NCBI GenBank assembly: GCA_963711495.1
Contig: CAVQEK010000013.1
Span: 1,240,001-1,304,000, forward strand
Origin: CAVQEK01 sp963711495
Lineage (GTDB): Bacteria > Bacteroidota > Bacteroidia > Cytophagales > Cyclobacteriaceae
Length of the DNA: 64,000 nt
Direction: 5' to 3'
Shown: piece by piece, positions 53,182 through 62,377 of the stretch
Layout of the letters: the number at the start of each line of letters is the position of its first letter
Numbering within the stretch: the stretch's first letter is position 1
The notes under the pieces: generated by a model
What the model saw: the letters and a program-made list of their open reading frames with translations, nothing else
The model's database searches: none
Told to the model about the DNA's origin: nothing
Position numbers and translations under genes: made by a program

Positions 53182-54228
53182 ACTTTTGAAATCAGAGTTC
53201 GAGTTTAAAACAGGGCTATTTGAGTTGTTTGGACAGCATGGTATTTAATAACTGGTTTTTCCGGGAAGAAAGAATAGGCTATCAATCCGGAGATCAGGTT
53301 GGTAATGAAATTTGCAAACGACTGATGCCTGGAGTTTTCTACTTGGCACATATTTTTTAATTCATCATTTATTGTTTCTATAAGGGATCGCTTTCTCAAC
53401 AAGATTTTATGCTCTAATTCCATCAAAGTATCCTTCATATTGTTTCTGATATTTGTAATCAAATGTAATCCATCAAAGAACAGAATATAGGTAAGTGTTT
53501 GAGATAAGAATCCTTTGTCGGCATATAATTTACGTTTCAGGGCTTTGATAAAATTCTTGTTTTTAAGCGGTTCCCGGGCATCTACATTGCCTTGGGTAAT
53601 AGCAAAATTGAGTAGTTCGCCTTTGTCATTAACGACTATATGAAGCTCAAAATCAAAGAAATATCCCATGGTGGACTTGCCAAGCTTAGCCAGTCCTTTT
53701 AAGACCTTATTCCTTTTGATTCTCTTATTTTTATAAACCCTTATAGGCGTAGAATCAATAAAGGAAATACCCGTGCCGTTACCCAGGCAGCAAGTTTTGA
53801 TGAAGATAGACATGGGCAGAGTGGCTGCTTGCATGAGTTCAACAAACCTATTGTAGGAGACCGTTTTGGGGAAAAGGTGACCAAGATGTTTCTCTACATA
53901 GTTTAAATAGAAGTGCTTCATATTACGATGTCCTCCATATTGAAACATAACCATTAAGGGGATCAACTCACTCCAACTCATGGCGGGCCTTCTCTTAAGT
54001 TTGCGACCAAGGATATGTTTTTTACAGATTTCTCAAATTCTTTGCAGAACTCATCGATAAGTAAAAAATATCGGTAATATTATCATCGGTAATGGTCATG
54101 CTTTCAAGGATTATGTTATTGGTTTTCAACGACTTAATACTATCAATAAGCATGAATTTTACTTTTGATCAATACAAAATATCTGGTAACTTCGCATTGA
54201 ATTATTAATCGAACGCAGGTTTTGAAGT
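53182..54228 (-). mobile_element. IS982-family insertion sequence, about 1.05 kb
   Basis: The element is bounded by imperfect inverted repeats. ACTTTTGAAATCAGAG runs into TTCGA at 53182-53202. The other copy reads, on the minus strand from 54228, ACTTCAAAACCTGCG then TTCGA; about 15 of 21 positions match. It encloses an IS982-type transposase on the minus strand. The size is normal for this family. I could not see a convincing target-site duplication, so the ends are approximate. Confidence 0.65.
53205..54099 (-). pseudogene. IS982-family transposase, N-terminus broken by two frameshifts
   Basis: The main open frame (53205-53981, 258 residues) holds the DDE domain: FQYGGHRNMKHFYLNYVEKH and VSYNRFVELMQ upstream, FIDSTPIRVYKNKRI, the G-x-M-GYFFDFELH strand, LYADKGFLSQTL, and the terminal KRSLIETINDELKN. 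All are typical of IS982. The family N-terminus (MTITDDNITDIFYL, LIDEFCKEFEKSVKN, RRPAMSWSEL) lies upstream in two other frames, from ATG 54099, with shifts near 54065 and 53990. As read, the enzyme is probably not made at full length. Confidence 0.85.
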
Positions 54229-54547
54229 ACATATTTTGCAATGCCAGAAATAATAAATAGGAAATTACTTCTTCAACTTATCGTACTTTTGGCAGTATAA
54301 AAATCAAAGTACTTGTTTTAAATTTGTCATTGGTTATAACTTAAATTCGGCCTCAATTGAAATGTGGTACTTTTGTAAAGCCAAGGTCATTTGGCTCCTC
54401 TATTCAATAATCAGGAGAGTGGCGAAGATATCGTCCTGAATGTGGAATTAAACTTCAAAGAGATTTTAAATTCTATAAAATTTTGTTCTCGGAGATGATA
54501 TCTGATTTGATATCTATGTGCTCCCTACAAATTCAAAATGGTAAAAA
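54229..54547. other. 319-base gap upstream of the ATP-grasp/HAD gene
   Basis: AT-rich with no open frame of note. Three -7-like elements of the TAnnTTTG type occur (54284-54291, 54319-54326, 54368-54375), none with a matching TTTG 19 bases upstream, so a promoter here is possible but not proven. Confidence 0.4.
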
Positions 54548-55822
54548 ATGAAAAATGTATTAGTATTTCCTTGCGGTTCGGAAATTGGATTAGAAATAAA
54601 CCGCGCATTAGCATATTCTACGCATTTTACATTATTCGGAGGGAATAGCGTAGATGATCATGGCAGATATGTTTATAAAAATTATATAAACGACCTTCCA
54701 TTCATTGATGCACCTGATTTTATTGATAAAATAAATAAAGTTATAGAGTTGTATAAAATTGACTTTGTTATTCCGGCTCATGATTCTGCAATTTTAAAAA
54801 TGGCAGAAAATGAAAACATTATTAAAGCAACCATCATTACATCAAATATAGAGACATGTAGAATCTGCAGATCAAAGAGTAAAACATACGAAATATTTAA
54901 GAAAATTATTCCAACGCCGAAAATTTATGATATAACAAAAAAAATGGATTATCCTGTTTTTCTGAAGCCAGATGTAGGGCAAGGAGCAAAAGGGACTTAT
55001 AAGGTGAACACAAAGGAAGAAGTGGATTTTTATTACAAAATTGATCCTTCGCTTATTCCTTTAGAATACTTACCGGGCAAAGAATATACAATTGATTGTT
55101 TTACCGATAGAAATGGAAATCTTTTGTTTGCAGAAGGACGTGAAAGAACAAGAATTAACAATGGTATCAGTGTCAACTCAAAACAAATAAAAAACCCTCA
55201 ATTCCAACAATATGCTGAACTCATAAATGAAAAACTATCATTTCAAGGTGCTTGGTATTATCAGGTTAAGGAACGAATAAATGGTGAAATGGTTTTAATG
55301 GAAATTGCTCCCAGAATTGCTGGAACAACGACCCTATATCGAGCTGCAGGCGTTAATTTCATTCAATTAAGCTTATTTGATAAAATGGGGATTGACGTAA
55401 GTATTTTAAATAATAAATTTGACATAGAATTGGATCGTGCTTTGTTTGCTAGATTTTCGATCAAAGAAAACTATGCATTTGTTTATATTGACTTTGATGA
55501 TACAATAGTTGTCGATGATAAGGTAAATACTGATGTTGTAAAATTTCTTTATCAGGCAAAAAACATGGGCAAAAAAATTATTTTGCTAACAAAACATATT
55601 AAAGACATCAAAAAAACATTGTTCCATTTTGCAATTAGCGAATTATTATTCGATGAAATAATAGTAATAGGGCAAAACAAGTGCAAAAGCGATTATATAA
55701 AAAATACAAATTCAATTTTTATAGATGATTCATTTGCAGAAAGAAAAGAAGTTTATAATACCCTGGAAATTCCGGTATTTGGCTTGGATGCAGTGGAAGC
55801 ATTATTTATTTGGAAAGCGTAA
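54548..55822 (+). CDS. ATP-grasp protein fused to a C-terminal HAD-type phosphatase domain
   Basis: The protein has 424 residues. The N-terminal ~300 are an ATP-grasp enzyme like the one at 37020: VLVFPCGSEIGLEINRAL, YPVFLKPDVGQGAKGTYKV, PLEYLPGKEYTIDCF and MVLMEIAPRIAGTTT (metal binding). The C-terminal ~110 show all four HAD motifs: YIDFDDTIVVDD, ILLTKH, the Lys of NKCKSDYI, and FIDDSFAERKEV. The fusion suggests ligation or activation followed by dephosphorylation of the same precursor. It stands upstream of, and convergent with, a phosphoesterase/aminotransferase/glycosyltransferase set. The substrate is unknown. Confidence 0.87.
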   Translation: MKNVLVFPCGSEIGLEINRALAYSTHFTLFGGNSVDDHGRYVYKNYINDLPFIDAPDFIDKINKVIELYKIDFVIPAHDSAILKMAENENIIKATIITSNIETCRICRSKSKTYEIFKKIIPTPKIYDITKKMDYPVFLKPDVGQGAKGTYKVNTKEEVDFYYKIDPSLIPLEYLPGKEYTIDCFTDRNGNLLFAEGRERTRINNGISVNSKQIKNPQFQQYAELINEKLSFQGAWYYQVKERINGEMVLMEIAPRIAGTTTLYRAAGVNFIQLSLFDKMGIDVSILNNKFDIELDRALFARFSIKENYAFVYIDFDDTIVVDDKVNTDVVKFLYQAKNMGKKIILLTKHIKDIKKTLFHFAISELLFDEIIVIGQNKCKSDYIKNTNSIFIDDSFAERKEVYNTLEIPVFGLDAVEALFIWKA

Positions 55823-55949
55823 TAAATTTGGTTTACAAGATCCTTTAAATAAATATAGTACAGTATGGTATTGAATTGTGATTAATATAATTTCGGGGTT
55901 CAATGTTTCAAGTACTTTTTCTTTTTTATTCAAAAATATAGATGTTTTA

Positions 55950-56591
55950 TTATTTTCTTAATTTATTAGAATAATAACTAATGCATTCTGCAGGATATTT
56001 TCTTGCTTTTAGTTCATTGAGGAATCTTTCAAACTTATATTCTACTGAGCATAATTCAATGGTGTTGTTTTCATCATTGAAGATTAAATAATCTACCATA
56101 TTTATCCATTTTCTGTTCTGACCAATGCTGCCGGGATTTATTATTAAAAATTGTCCACTATTAATCTGGAATTGGTGATGGGTATGTCCCAGAATATAAT
56201 TTTGCGTCACTGTTAATTTTGAATCTGGATAGATTGATTTATTTTCTATTGTGTGTGTGCAAAGGAAGTTGTTTAATTGATGTGAACACTTCAAATTCTT
56301 TATAAGGTCGATACGACTGAATGATTTGATTGAATTTGCATAAAATTCTTGTACCAATGGGATTTCATGATGAATGTCTTCATTTCCCAAAAAGATTCTT
56401 TCATGATTGCCTTCGATAAAAATAATGTTTGTCAAACCACATACGATTTCCAGGCATTCATCATTCCATGGGCCATAATTGACTACATCGCCCAAGCAAA
56501 CATATGCTTCTACTTTTGAATTTACTTCTTGAATGAATTTTTCAAGGGCAAGTAGATTTCCATGTACATCGGAGAAAATAGCATAATGCAT
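55950..56591 (-). CDS. Calcineurin-like metallophosphoesterase
   Basis: This 213-residue protein covers one metallophosphatase domain, with FSDVHGNLLALE (D-x-H), VCLGDVVNYGPW (GD), FIEGNHERIF (GNH[DE]) and LGHTHHQF (GHxH) in family order. It resembles YfcE/PhoD-unrelated small phosphoesterases annotated as protein or nucleotide phosphatases. It is the last gene of the minus-strand group after the aminotransferase (24-base gap), so it may remove a phosphate from a sugar intermediate; that is inference. Confidence 0.9.
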   Translation of the reverse strand: MHYAIFSDVHGNLLALEKFIQEVNSKVEAYVCLGDVVNYGPWNDECLEIVCGLTNIIFIEGNHERIFLGNEDIHHEIPLVQEFYANSIKSFSRIDLIKNLKCSHQLNNFLCTHTIENKSIYPDSKLTVTQNYILGHTHHQFQINSGQFLIINPGSIGQNRKWINMVDYLIFNDENNTIELCSVEYKFERFLNELKARKYPAECISYYSNKLRK

Positions 56592-56615
56592 TAGACAAAC
56601 TGGTCAAAATATCGT

Positions 56616-57695
56616 TTAATATCGCTGTGATCTAAGGATTATCCTTGAAATCATATCAATTTCTGATTCAGCAAGTTGATATGCCATTGGCAAACAAAGA
56701 ATTCTTTTGCTGATATCATTGGAGACGGACATTGATTTACTGGTTACATAGTCTAATTCGGATAAGGACGGGTAAAAATATCTTCTGCTGTAAATTTGAT
56801 AATCTGAAAGAGAATTCAATGCTTTAAGACAAAGGTCTTCTGTTGGAAATAATAATGGGTAATATGAGTAATTATAATCCACTTTGGCTGGTATCTCCGG
56901 GCGGAAATAATTTAATTGTCCCAACATACTATCATATATCAGACTATCATTTTTGCGTTTCTCAAGGATCTTTTCAATGTGGTTTAAATTACACAAACCC
57001 ATAGCAGCGTGCATTTCAGAATTTTTTCCATTTATTCCTAAGCCTGTAAATTTATAGAAGCCATCATGTCCAAAATTTCTTAAAAGGCTTAGTTTTCTGA
57101 TAATCTCAGGGTCTTTACTTACAACGGCACCTCCTTCAATAGTATGGAACAACTTGGTTGCGTGGAAACTGATACAACTTATATCACCGTAGTTTAATAA
57201 ACTTTCTCCTTTATACTTAACACCGAAACAATGAGCTGCGTCAAAAATTATTTTTAACTGGTGTTTTTTTGCTAATTCCTGAATCTTAGTGATATTACAA
57301 GGAATACCGTAAACGTGAGTGGCTAAAATAGCGCTTGTTTTATTTGTGATGGCTTCTTCTATTAAATCTACATTAATATTAAAATTTTTGGGATCGATAT
57401 CCACAAATATCGGCTTACAATTTTCCCAAACGATTGATGAAGTGGTAGCTACGTATGAAAATGGTGTAGTAATAATTTCTCCCTTTAGATGAAGCGCTTT
57501 TATTGCCATTTGTAAGGCGATAGTACCATTTCCAACAAACAATAAATGATCTAGTTTTAGATATTTCTTGAGTTTTAATTCCAATTCATTGACTAGCGGG
57601 CCATTATTTGTCAGCCAATTTCGCTTCCAAATTTCTTCGATGTATCTTTGATATTCGGCAAATGGTGGTAGAAAAGGTTCGGTCACGTTTATCAT
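56616..57695 (-). CDS. DegT/DnrJ/EryC1/StrS-type sugar aminotransferase
   Basis: This 359-residue PLP enzyme of the nucleotide-sugar aminotransferase class has FVGNGTIALQMAIKAL, TTPFSYVATTSSI, IFVDIDPKNFNI, TSAILATHVYGIPC, IIFDAAHCFG and the PLP-binding Lys in CISFHATKLFHTIEGG. The family converts keto-sugars on UDP or dTDP to amino sugars used in O-antigens and glycans. It lies between a glycosyltransferase gene (14 bases upstream) and a phosphoesterase gene, forming a short operon for making or attaching an amino sugar. Confidence 0.93.
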   Translation of the reverse strand: MINVTEPFLPPFAEYQRYIEEIWKRNWLTNNGPLVNELELKLKKYLKLDHLLFVGNGTIALQMAIKALHLKGEIITTPFSYVATTSSIVWENCKPIFVDIDPKNFNINVDLIEEAITNKTSAILATHVYGIPCNITKIQELAKKHQLKIIFDAAHCFGVKYKGESLLNYGDISCISFHATKLFHTIEGGAVVSKDPEIIRKLSLLRNFGHDGFYKFTGLGINGKNSEMHAAMGLCNLNHIEKILEKRKNDSLIYDSMLGQLNYFRPEIPAKVDYNYSYYPLLFPTEDLCLKALNSLSDYQIYSRRYFYPSLSELDYVTSKSMSVSNDISKRILCLPMAYQLAESEIDMISRIILRSQRY

Positions 57696-57709
57696 ATCTT
57701 ATGGTACGA

Positions 57710-58675
57710 TCAATTATTTCTAATATTTTTTATTTGTTTAAAAAGAGAGGGAAAAAATATGAATATGGAGGTATTTAGTAAACGATAAATACTTTCTAAG
57801 GTGAATTTTCTTTTAATGAAGGAACCAATCATATAGCGAAATGCTTTAGAATATTTCTTTTCCAGGGCATAAGCTTTTGCATAACTGTTATATTTATAAG
57901 CAATCGCTTCATTAAGAGCTTTTTCTTTAATATCATCCACTTTTATTATTTTATTGTTTTTAATCAATCGAAGAAAGTCCATTTCTTTTTGGTCAATACT
58001 TAGTCTTGCATTTCTTCCATTAATACTACCTTCATTTACACGATAAACTGAATATATTCTGTGAATGTACCTCATTTTTCCAAATTCGGTTAATTTCATG
58101 TAGATATACCAGTCTACACTGATTATGTTAAAAAAATCACCATAGAAATCTGATGGCTTTAATACATTTCTATACATGATTGTACCAGTTGTGACACAGT
58201 TGTATCTCGTCAATTTTTCAAAAGGTATATCCTTGTCTTTTTTGTAAATGGCGGTTGTGCCCTTAAATTCTTGTGCATTATGAAAAAGTCTTCTTGCATT
58301 TCCACAGATTAAAACATAATCTTTTTTTTTGTCCAAAAAATCCGACTGATGTTGTAATTTATAAGGATCAATCCAGTAGTCATCACCATCGCAAATGCAT
58401 AAATATTGGCCTTGACATTCCTGAAGTGTAGCTAAAAAATTATTATGCATACCCACGTTTGTGGCGTGGGCAATCACCTTGATTTTGTCGGGATATTTAG
58501 CTTTGTAAGAATTTATAACCTCTCGAGTGTTGTCTTTGGAGCAATCTTCCCCGATAACCAGTTGATAAGGGAAAGGAACCTTTTGCGCCATAACTCCTTC
58601 GATAGCCTGAGCAATGAATTCTCCATGATTATAGGCAAGCATGAGAATGCTCACTTTCGGAGTAGCTTCCTTCAT
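57710..58675 (-). CDS. Family 2 glycosyltransferase
   Basis: This 321-residue protein has a GT-A domain with VSILMLAYNHGEFIAQAIEG, VIGEDCSKDNTREVI, and CICDGDDYWIDPYKL, which contains a DGDDYW variant of the metal-binding DxD. GTIMYRNVL and VDWYIYMKLTEFG form the acceptor side. The C-terminus is basic with a hydrophobic stretch. It is the first gene of the minus-strand group with the aminotransferase and phosphoesterase. Confidence 0.92.
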   Translation of the reverse strand: MKEATPKVSILMLAYNHGEFIAQAIEGVMAQKVPFPYQLVIGEDCSKDNTREVINSYKAKYPDKIKVIAHATNVGMHNNFLATLQECQGQYLCICDGDDYWIDPYKLQHQSDFLDKKKDYVLICGNARRLFHNAQEFKGTTAIYKKDKDIPFEKLTRYNCVTTGTIMYRNVLKPSDFYGDFFNIISVDWYIYMKLTEFGKMRYIHRIYSVYRVNEGSINGRNARLSIDQKEMDFLRLIKNNKIIKVDDIKEKALNEAIAYKYNSYAKAYALEKKYSKAFRYMIGSFIKRKFTLESIYRLLNTSIFIFFPSLFKQIKNIRNN

Positions 58676-59054
58676 GATATTGGAATTTCTTTATATCAGT
58701 TTTTAATAACATTCTACTTTTTCCAAAGCATTTTAAATTCTGACAAAAGTAAGCAGAATATAAATATAATTAAAAATAATCTTTCAATAATCTAATTTTG
58801 TTTGGTTTGCATACTTAGTGGCAGCATCATAAAAAATGATCCTTAATTATTCAATTTTTGTTCACTTAGCATAAATTCTTATTTTAAAATACAAGGCATT
58901 TGCAGAAATTGGCAAGAAATTTTTACAGTTCCAAGTCCTCATCAATTTTGAATGATAAGATTTTTAAAATGGTTAATTTATAGGCTTAAGTTGCGATTAT
59001 CATTTTACTTTTTGGTTGAATCTAAAGTTTGGTACTGCCTCTGCATAATTTATA
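58676..59054. other. 379-base AT-rich gap, nothing identified
   Basis: Upstream region of the glycosyltransferase operon and downstream region of the TerB-like gene. I see no gene, RNA or clear terminator hairpin. Confidence 0.4.
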
Positions 59055-59483
59055 TTACAAATCCAAAAGCTTTTCAATATTGTGCTTATCACTGGCAGAT
59101 GAAATAGAATCGGTTACCATTTTTATCATTTCATCCACAACAACCGGTGCCAAATTCAACTTAACAGCCAGATCTTTACATAATTTTACTTCGTTTTCGT
59201 GGATTTCTTTGTCGGCGATCATGACCTGAACAACATCATATAACAATACAATCTTGGCCTTTTCGCTGGATGGCGGATTAAATTTTATTTTGGACGGCTC
59301 GTCTTTTATTTCCAATACTTCAGCCTTGGTAAGATCAAATTTTGACGCCACTTCCATTACAATTTCCAATTCAACGTCATCGAGTATACCATCGGCGACA
59401 GCAACTTCCAATAAATTTTTAATATGGCTTTTGCGCTTGTCTTTTTCTTTCTGATTAAATACGTTGAATAAACTCATCTGCAA
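59055..59483 (-). CDS. TerB-like (tellurite resistance/DjlA-type) helical protein
   Basis: This 142-residue all-helical protein has the TerB/co-chaperone DjlA-like pattern of paired acidic helices: EVAVADGILDDVELEIVMEVA followed by VQVMIADKEIHENEVKLCKDL. The repeated A-D-G/K-x-[IL]-x-x-x-E motif is typical of metal-binding TerB repeats. The function in most species is unknown; roles in stress or membrane-linked sensing are proposed. It is not in a ter operon here and stands alone between a glycan module and aconitase. Confidence 0.85.
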   Translation of the reverse strand: MQMSLFNVFNQKEKDKRKSHIKNLLEVAVADGILDDVELEIVMEVASKFDLTKAEVLEIKDEPSKIKFNPPSSEKAKIVLLYDVVQVMIADKEIHENEVKLCKDLAVKLNLAPVVVDEMIKMVTDSISSASDKHNIEKLLDL

Positions 59484-59659
59484 AAACGATTTTCTTAATG
59501 AAACATTTACTTTTCTATGACGAAATTAATAATAAATGCACTTATGCAATCTGATTTTTTATTGAATCACAGTCTAAATGCTTTTCTGACAATTTTAATA
59601 CAAAATTAATTAATTAATATAAATTTTTTGATATTTTTTATAAAATATTTAAGCTGGCC

Positions 59660-59694
59660 CGATAAAAAAAGAGCAACCGAAAGGTGCTCTTTTC
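59660..59694 (-). terminator. Rho-independent terminator of the aconitase gene
   Basis: On the minus strand, AAAAGAGC-ACC-TTTC-GGT-(T)-GCTCTTTTTTT forms an 8-bp plus 3-bp stem with one bulge and a tetraloop, followed by a T-run (59667-59693 is the hairpin). It sits 26 bases past the aconitase stop. Confidence 0.85.
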
Positions 59695-59718
59695 AAATTT
59701 ATAACGCATTTAATGTTT

Positions 59719-61984
59719 CTATCGTTGTTTTTGCTTAATTAAATTTAAGGCAGAACCCGCTTTGAACCATTCTATTTGATTTTTATTGTAGGTATGATTC
59801 GTTTTGATTTCATCCTTGGATCCATCAGCATGATGGAAGACTAAGGCGATAGATTTTCCAGGTGAGAATTCGTGCAAATTGATGGTGTCTATCGTATCGT
59901 CTTCCAAAACCTTATCATAATCACTTTCATTTTCAAAGGTCAGTGCCAGCATGCCCTGTTTTTTCAGGTTTGTTTCATGGATCCTGGCAAAAGATTTAAC
60001 CAATACTACTTTTACACCAAGATGTCGTGGTTCCATGGCAGCATGCTCTCGAGAACTTCCTTCTCCATAATTGTGATCTCCAACCACAATCGTGGGAATT
60101 CCCTGAGCTTTGTAGGCACGTTGAACCTTCGGAACGCTGTTGTTTTCACCGGTCAACTGGTTTTTTACCTTGTCGGTGGCATCATTGAAATAATTTACTG
60201 CGCCGATGAGTAAGTTATTTGATATGTTGTCGAGATGTCCGCGATAACGTAGCCATGGACCGGCCATAGAAATATGATCGGTAGTACATTTTCCTTTTGC
60301 TTTGATCAGTAGTTTCATTCCCTTGATATTTCCGCCATCCCAGGGTTCAAATGGGCTAAGCAATTGCAACCGTTCAGAATCTGGCTTTACCACAATTTCT
60401 ACTCGACTGCCATCTTCAGCAGGTGCCTGATAACCTGGATCCTTAACGTCAAATCCTTTTGACGGCAATTCAAAACCAGAGGGCGGCTCTAACTTTACTT
60501 GCTGTCCTTGCTCATTTGTTAACGTATCGGTTATGGGATTGAACCCGAGATTGCCAGCAATGGCTAAAGCGGTGACCAGTTCAGGAGATCCGACAAACGC
60601 GTGTGTATTGGGGTTACCATCATTTCTTTTGGCGAAATTCCGATTAAAAGAGGTGACGATGGTATTTTTCTTGTCGGGATCATTGGTATGACGAGCCCAT
60701 TGGCCAATACAAGGACCACAGGCATTGGCCAAAACAACGCCACCAATTTTATTAAATGTATTAAGATAACCATCCCGGTCGACAGTAAATCGAACCTGTT
60801 CAGAGCCCGGAGTAATCGTGAATTCAGATTGTACTTTTAATTTTTTATCCAGGGCCTGTTGCGCTACAGAAGCGGATCTGGAAATATCTTCATAAGAAGA
60901 ATTGGTACACGATCCGATCAATCCCACTTCTATTTTTCGCGGCCAGCCATTTTTTTCGGCTTCTTCAGCAAGCTTTGAGATCGGAATGGCTCTATCTGGC
61001 GTGAATGGTCCGTTTAAATGTGGTTCTAAGTGTAGACAGATCAATTTCAATGAGCTGATCAAAATATTTTTGAGGATGGGAATACACTTCAGGATCGGCA
61101 GTGAGGTGTATTTTTACCTGATTGGCGGCATCGGCTACGTCATCTCTGTCGGTAGCCCTTAAATATCTTTCCATCGACTCATCATAGCCGAAAGTAGAAG
61201 TTGTTGCACCGATTTCTGCGCCCATGTTACAAATGGTGCCTTTCCCCGTACAGGATAACGATCGCGCACCTTCACCAAAATATTCAACAATACAACCCGT
61301 TCCACCTTTCACAGTCAAAATCCCGGCAACCTTAAGTATGATGTCCTTTGAGGAAGTCCAACCGTTCAATTTACCGGTCAGCTTAACACCAATTAATTTA
61401 GGGAATTTGAGTTCCCACGGCATTCCCGCCATTACATCCACGGCATCAGCACCTCCAACTCCGATGGCAACCATTCCCAAACCTCCTGCATTTACGGTAT
61501 GTGAATCTGTTCCAATCATCATCCCGCCAGGAAATGCATAATTTTCAAGAACAACCTGGTGAATGATACCGGCGCCCGGTTTCCAAAAACCAATACCATA
61601 TTTATTCGATACAGAGGCTAAAAAATTGTAGACTTCATTATTCTTATTTAAGGCTTCCTGCAAATCTTTGTCGGCACCAACTTTAGCTAAGATCAAGTGA
61701 TCGGCATGTACTGTAGATGGTACTGCGACTTTTTTCTTACCAGCCTGCATAAATTGTAACAGGGCCATTTGAGCTGTTGCATCCTGCATGGCCACACGGT
61801 CCGGTGTAAAATCCACATAGGAAGAACCCCTTTGGAATGCCTCTGAGGCCAGTCCTTGATGTAAATGACTATACAGAATTTTTTCCGTAAGGGTCAAAGG
61901 TTTCTGTAATACTTTTTTGGCGGCTTCAATTTTATCGCTCATTTGAGCATATACAGCCTTAATCATCTCAATATCAAATGCCAT
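59719..61984 (-). pseudogene. acn: Aconitate hydratase, interrupted by one frameshift
   Basis: Two overlapping frames (60992-61984 for residues 1-330, 59719-61062 for the rest) make one aconitase of about 754 residues, the usual length in Bacteroidota. The first part has ADHLILAK, MMIGTDSHTVNAGGLGM and IGVGGADAVDVMAGMPWELK. The second has LIGSCTNSSYEDI and NACGPCIGQW, together giving the three Fe-S cluster Cys, and VGDHNYGEGSSREHAAMEP in the swivel domain. Near 61025-61035 the protein switches frame; removing one base restores LSTLEPHLNGPFTPDRA. Aconitase interconverts citrate and isocitrate in the TCA cycle. Because the rest is perfectly conserved, a sequencing error is more likely than true loss. 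Confidence 0.9.
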
Positions 61985-62377
61985 TCAATTAATCATTAAG
62001 TTTTAATTAGGTATTTTAATTCCTGCAAAGTTAAAAAGAATTGACTTATTCCGGTTTTAGAATTCATCAAGTTTTGGTTTTTATTCCATAATTAATCATC
62101 AAAACAGATAGGTAAACATTATTTTCTCCTTTTTGATTACACACAAAACTCAGACAACCAAAAAGCCTATTCGGTTATTTATAATCATTCTAAATATCAT
62201 TTAAAAATCAGATTTACAGAAAATTAAATAACAGATATGAAAGAATTTTCAGAAAATTGCCACCTCTTTCAGACTACTTTTTTTAAGGTTGTTTGAAAAG
62301 AAGACGTAGCATATTACATTTGTGGCTTCAAAAAAGGCCCTTAGCAAAATTTGCTTTTTAAAGTAAACTTTAATTCG
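61985..62377. other. Divergent control region between aconitase and the alternative complex III operon
   Basis: No gene. On the minus strand TAACTTTG (62026-62033) fits the -7 element for aconitase, about 42 bases from its ATG. On the plus strand there is a full promoter for actA (separate entry). The middle is AT-rich. Confidence 0.55.
62292..62322 (+). promoter_or_regulatory. Bacteroidota-type promoter of the alternative complex III operon
   Basis: TTTG at 62292-62295, exactly 19 bases, then TACATTTG at 62315-62322: a perfect match to TTTG-N19-TAnnTTTG. The actA ATG is at 62378. Confidence 0.75.

Noticed and set aside
53200..53215. Sequence resembling a tRNA T-loop (GTTCGAG)
   Set aside because: No acceptor or anticodon stem can be formed around it; it is part of the IS terminal repeat.
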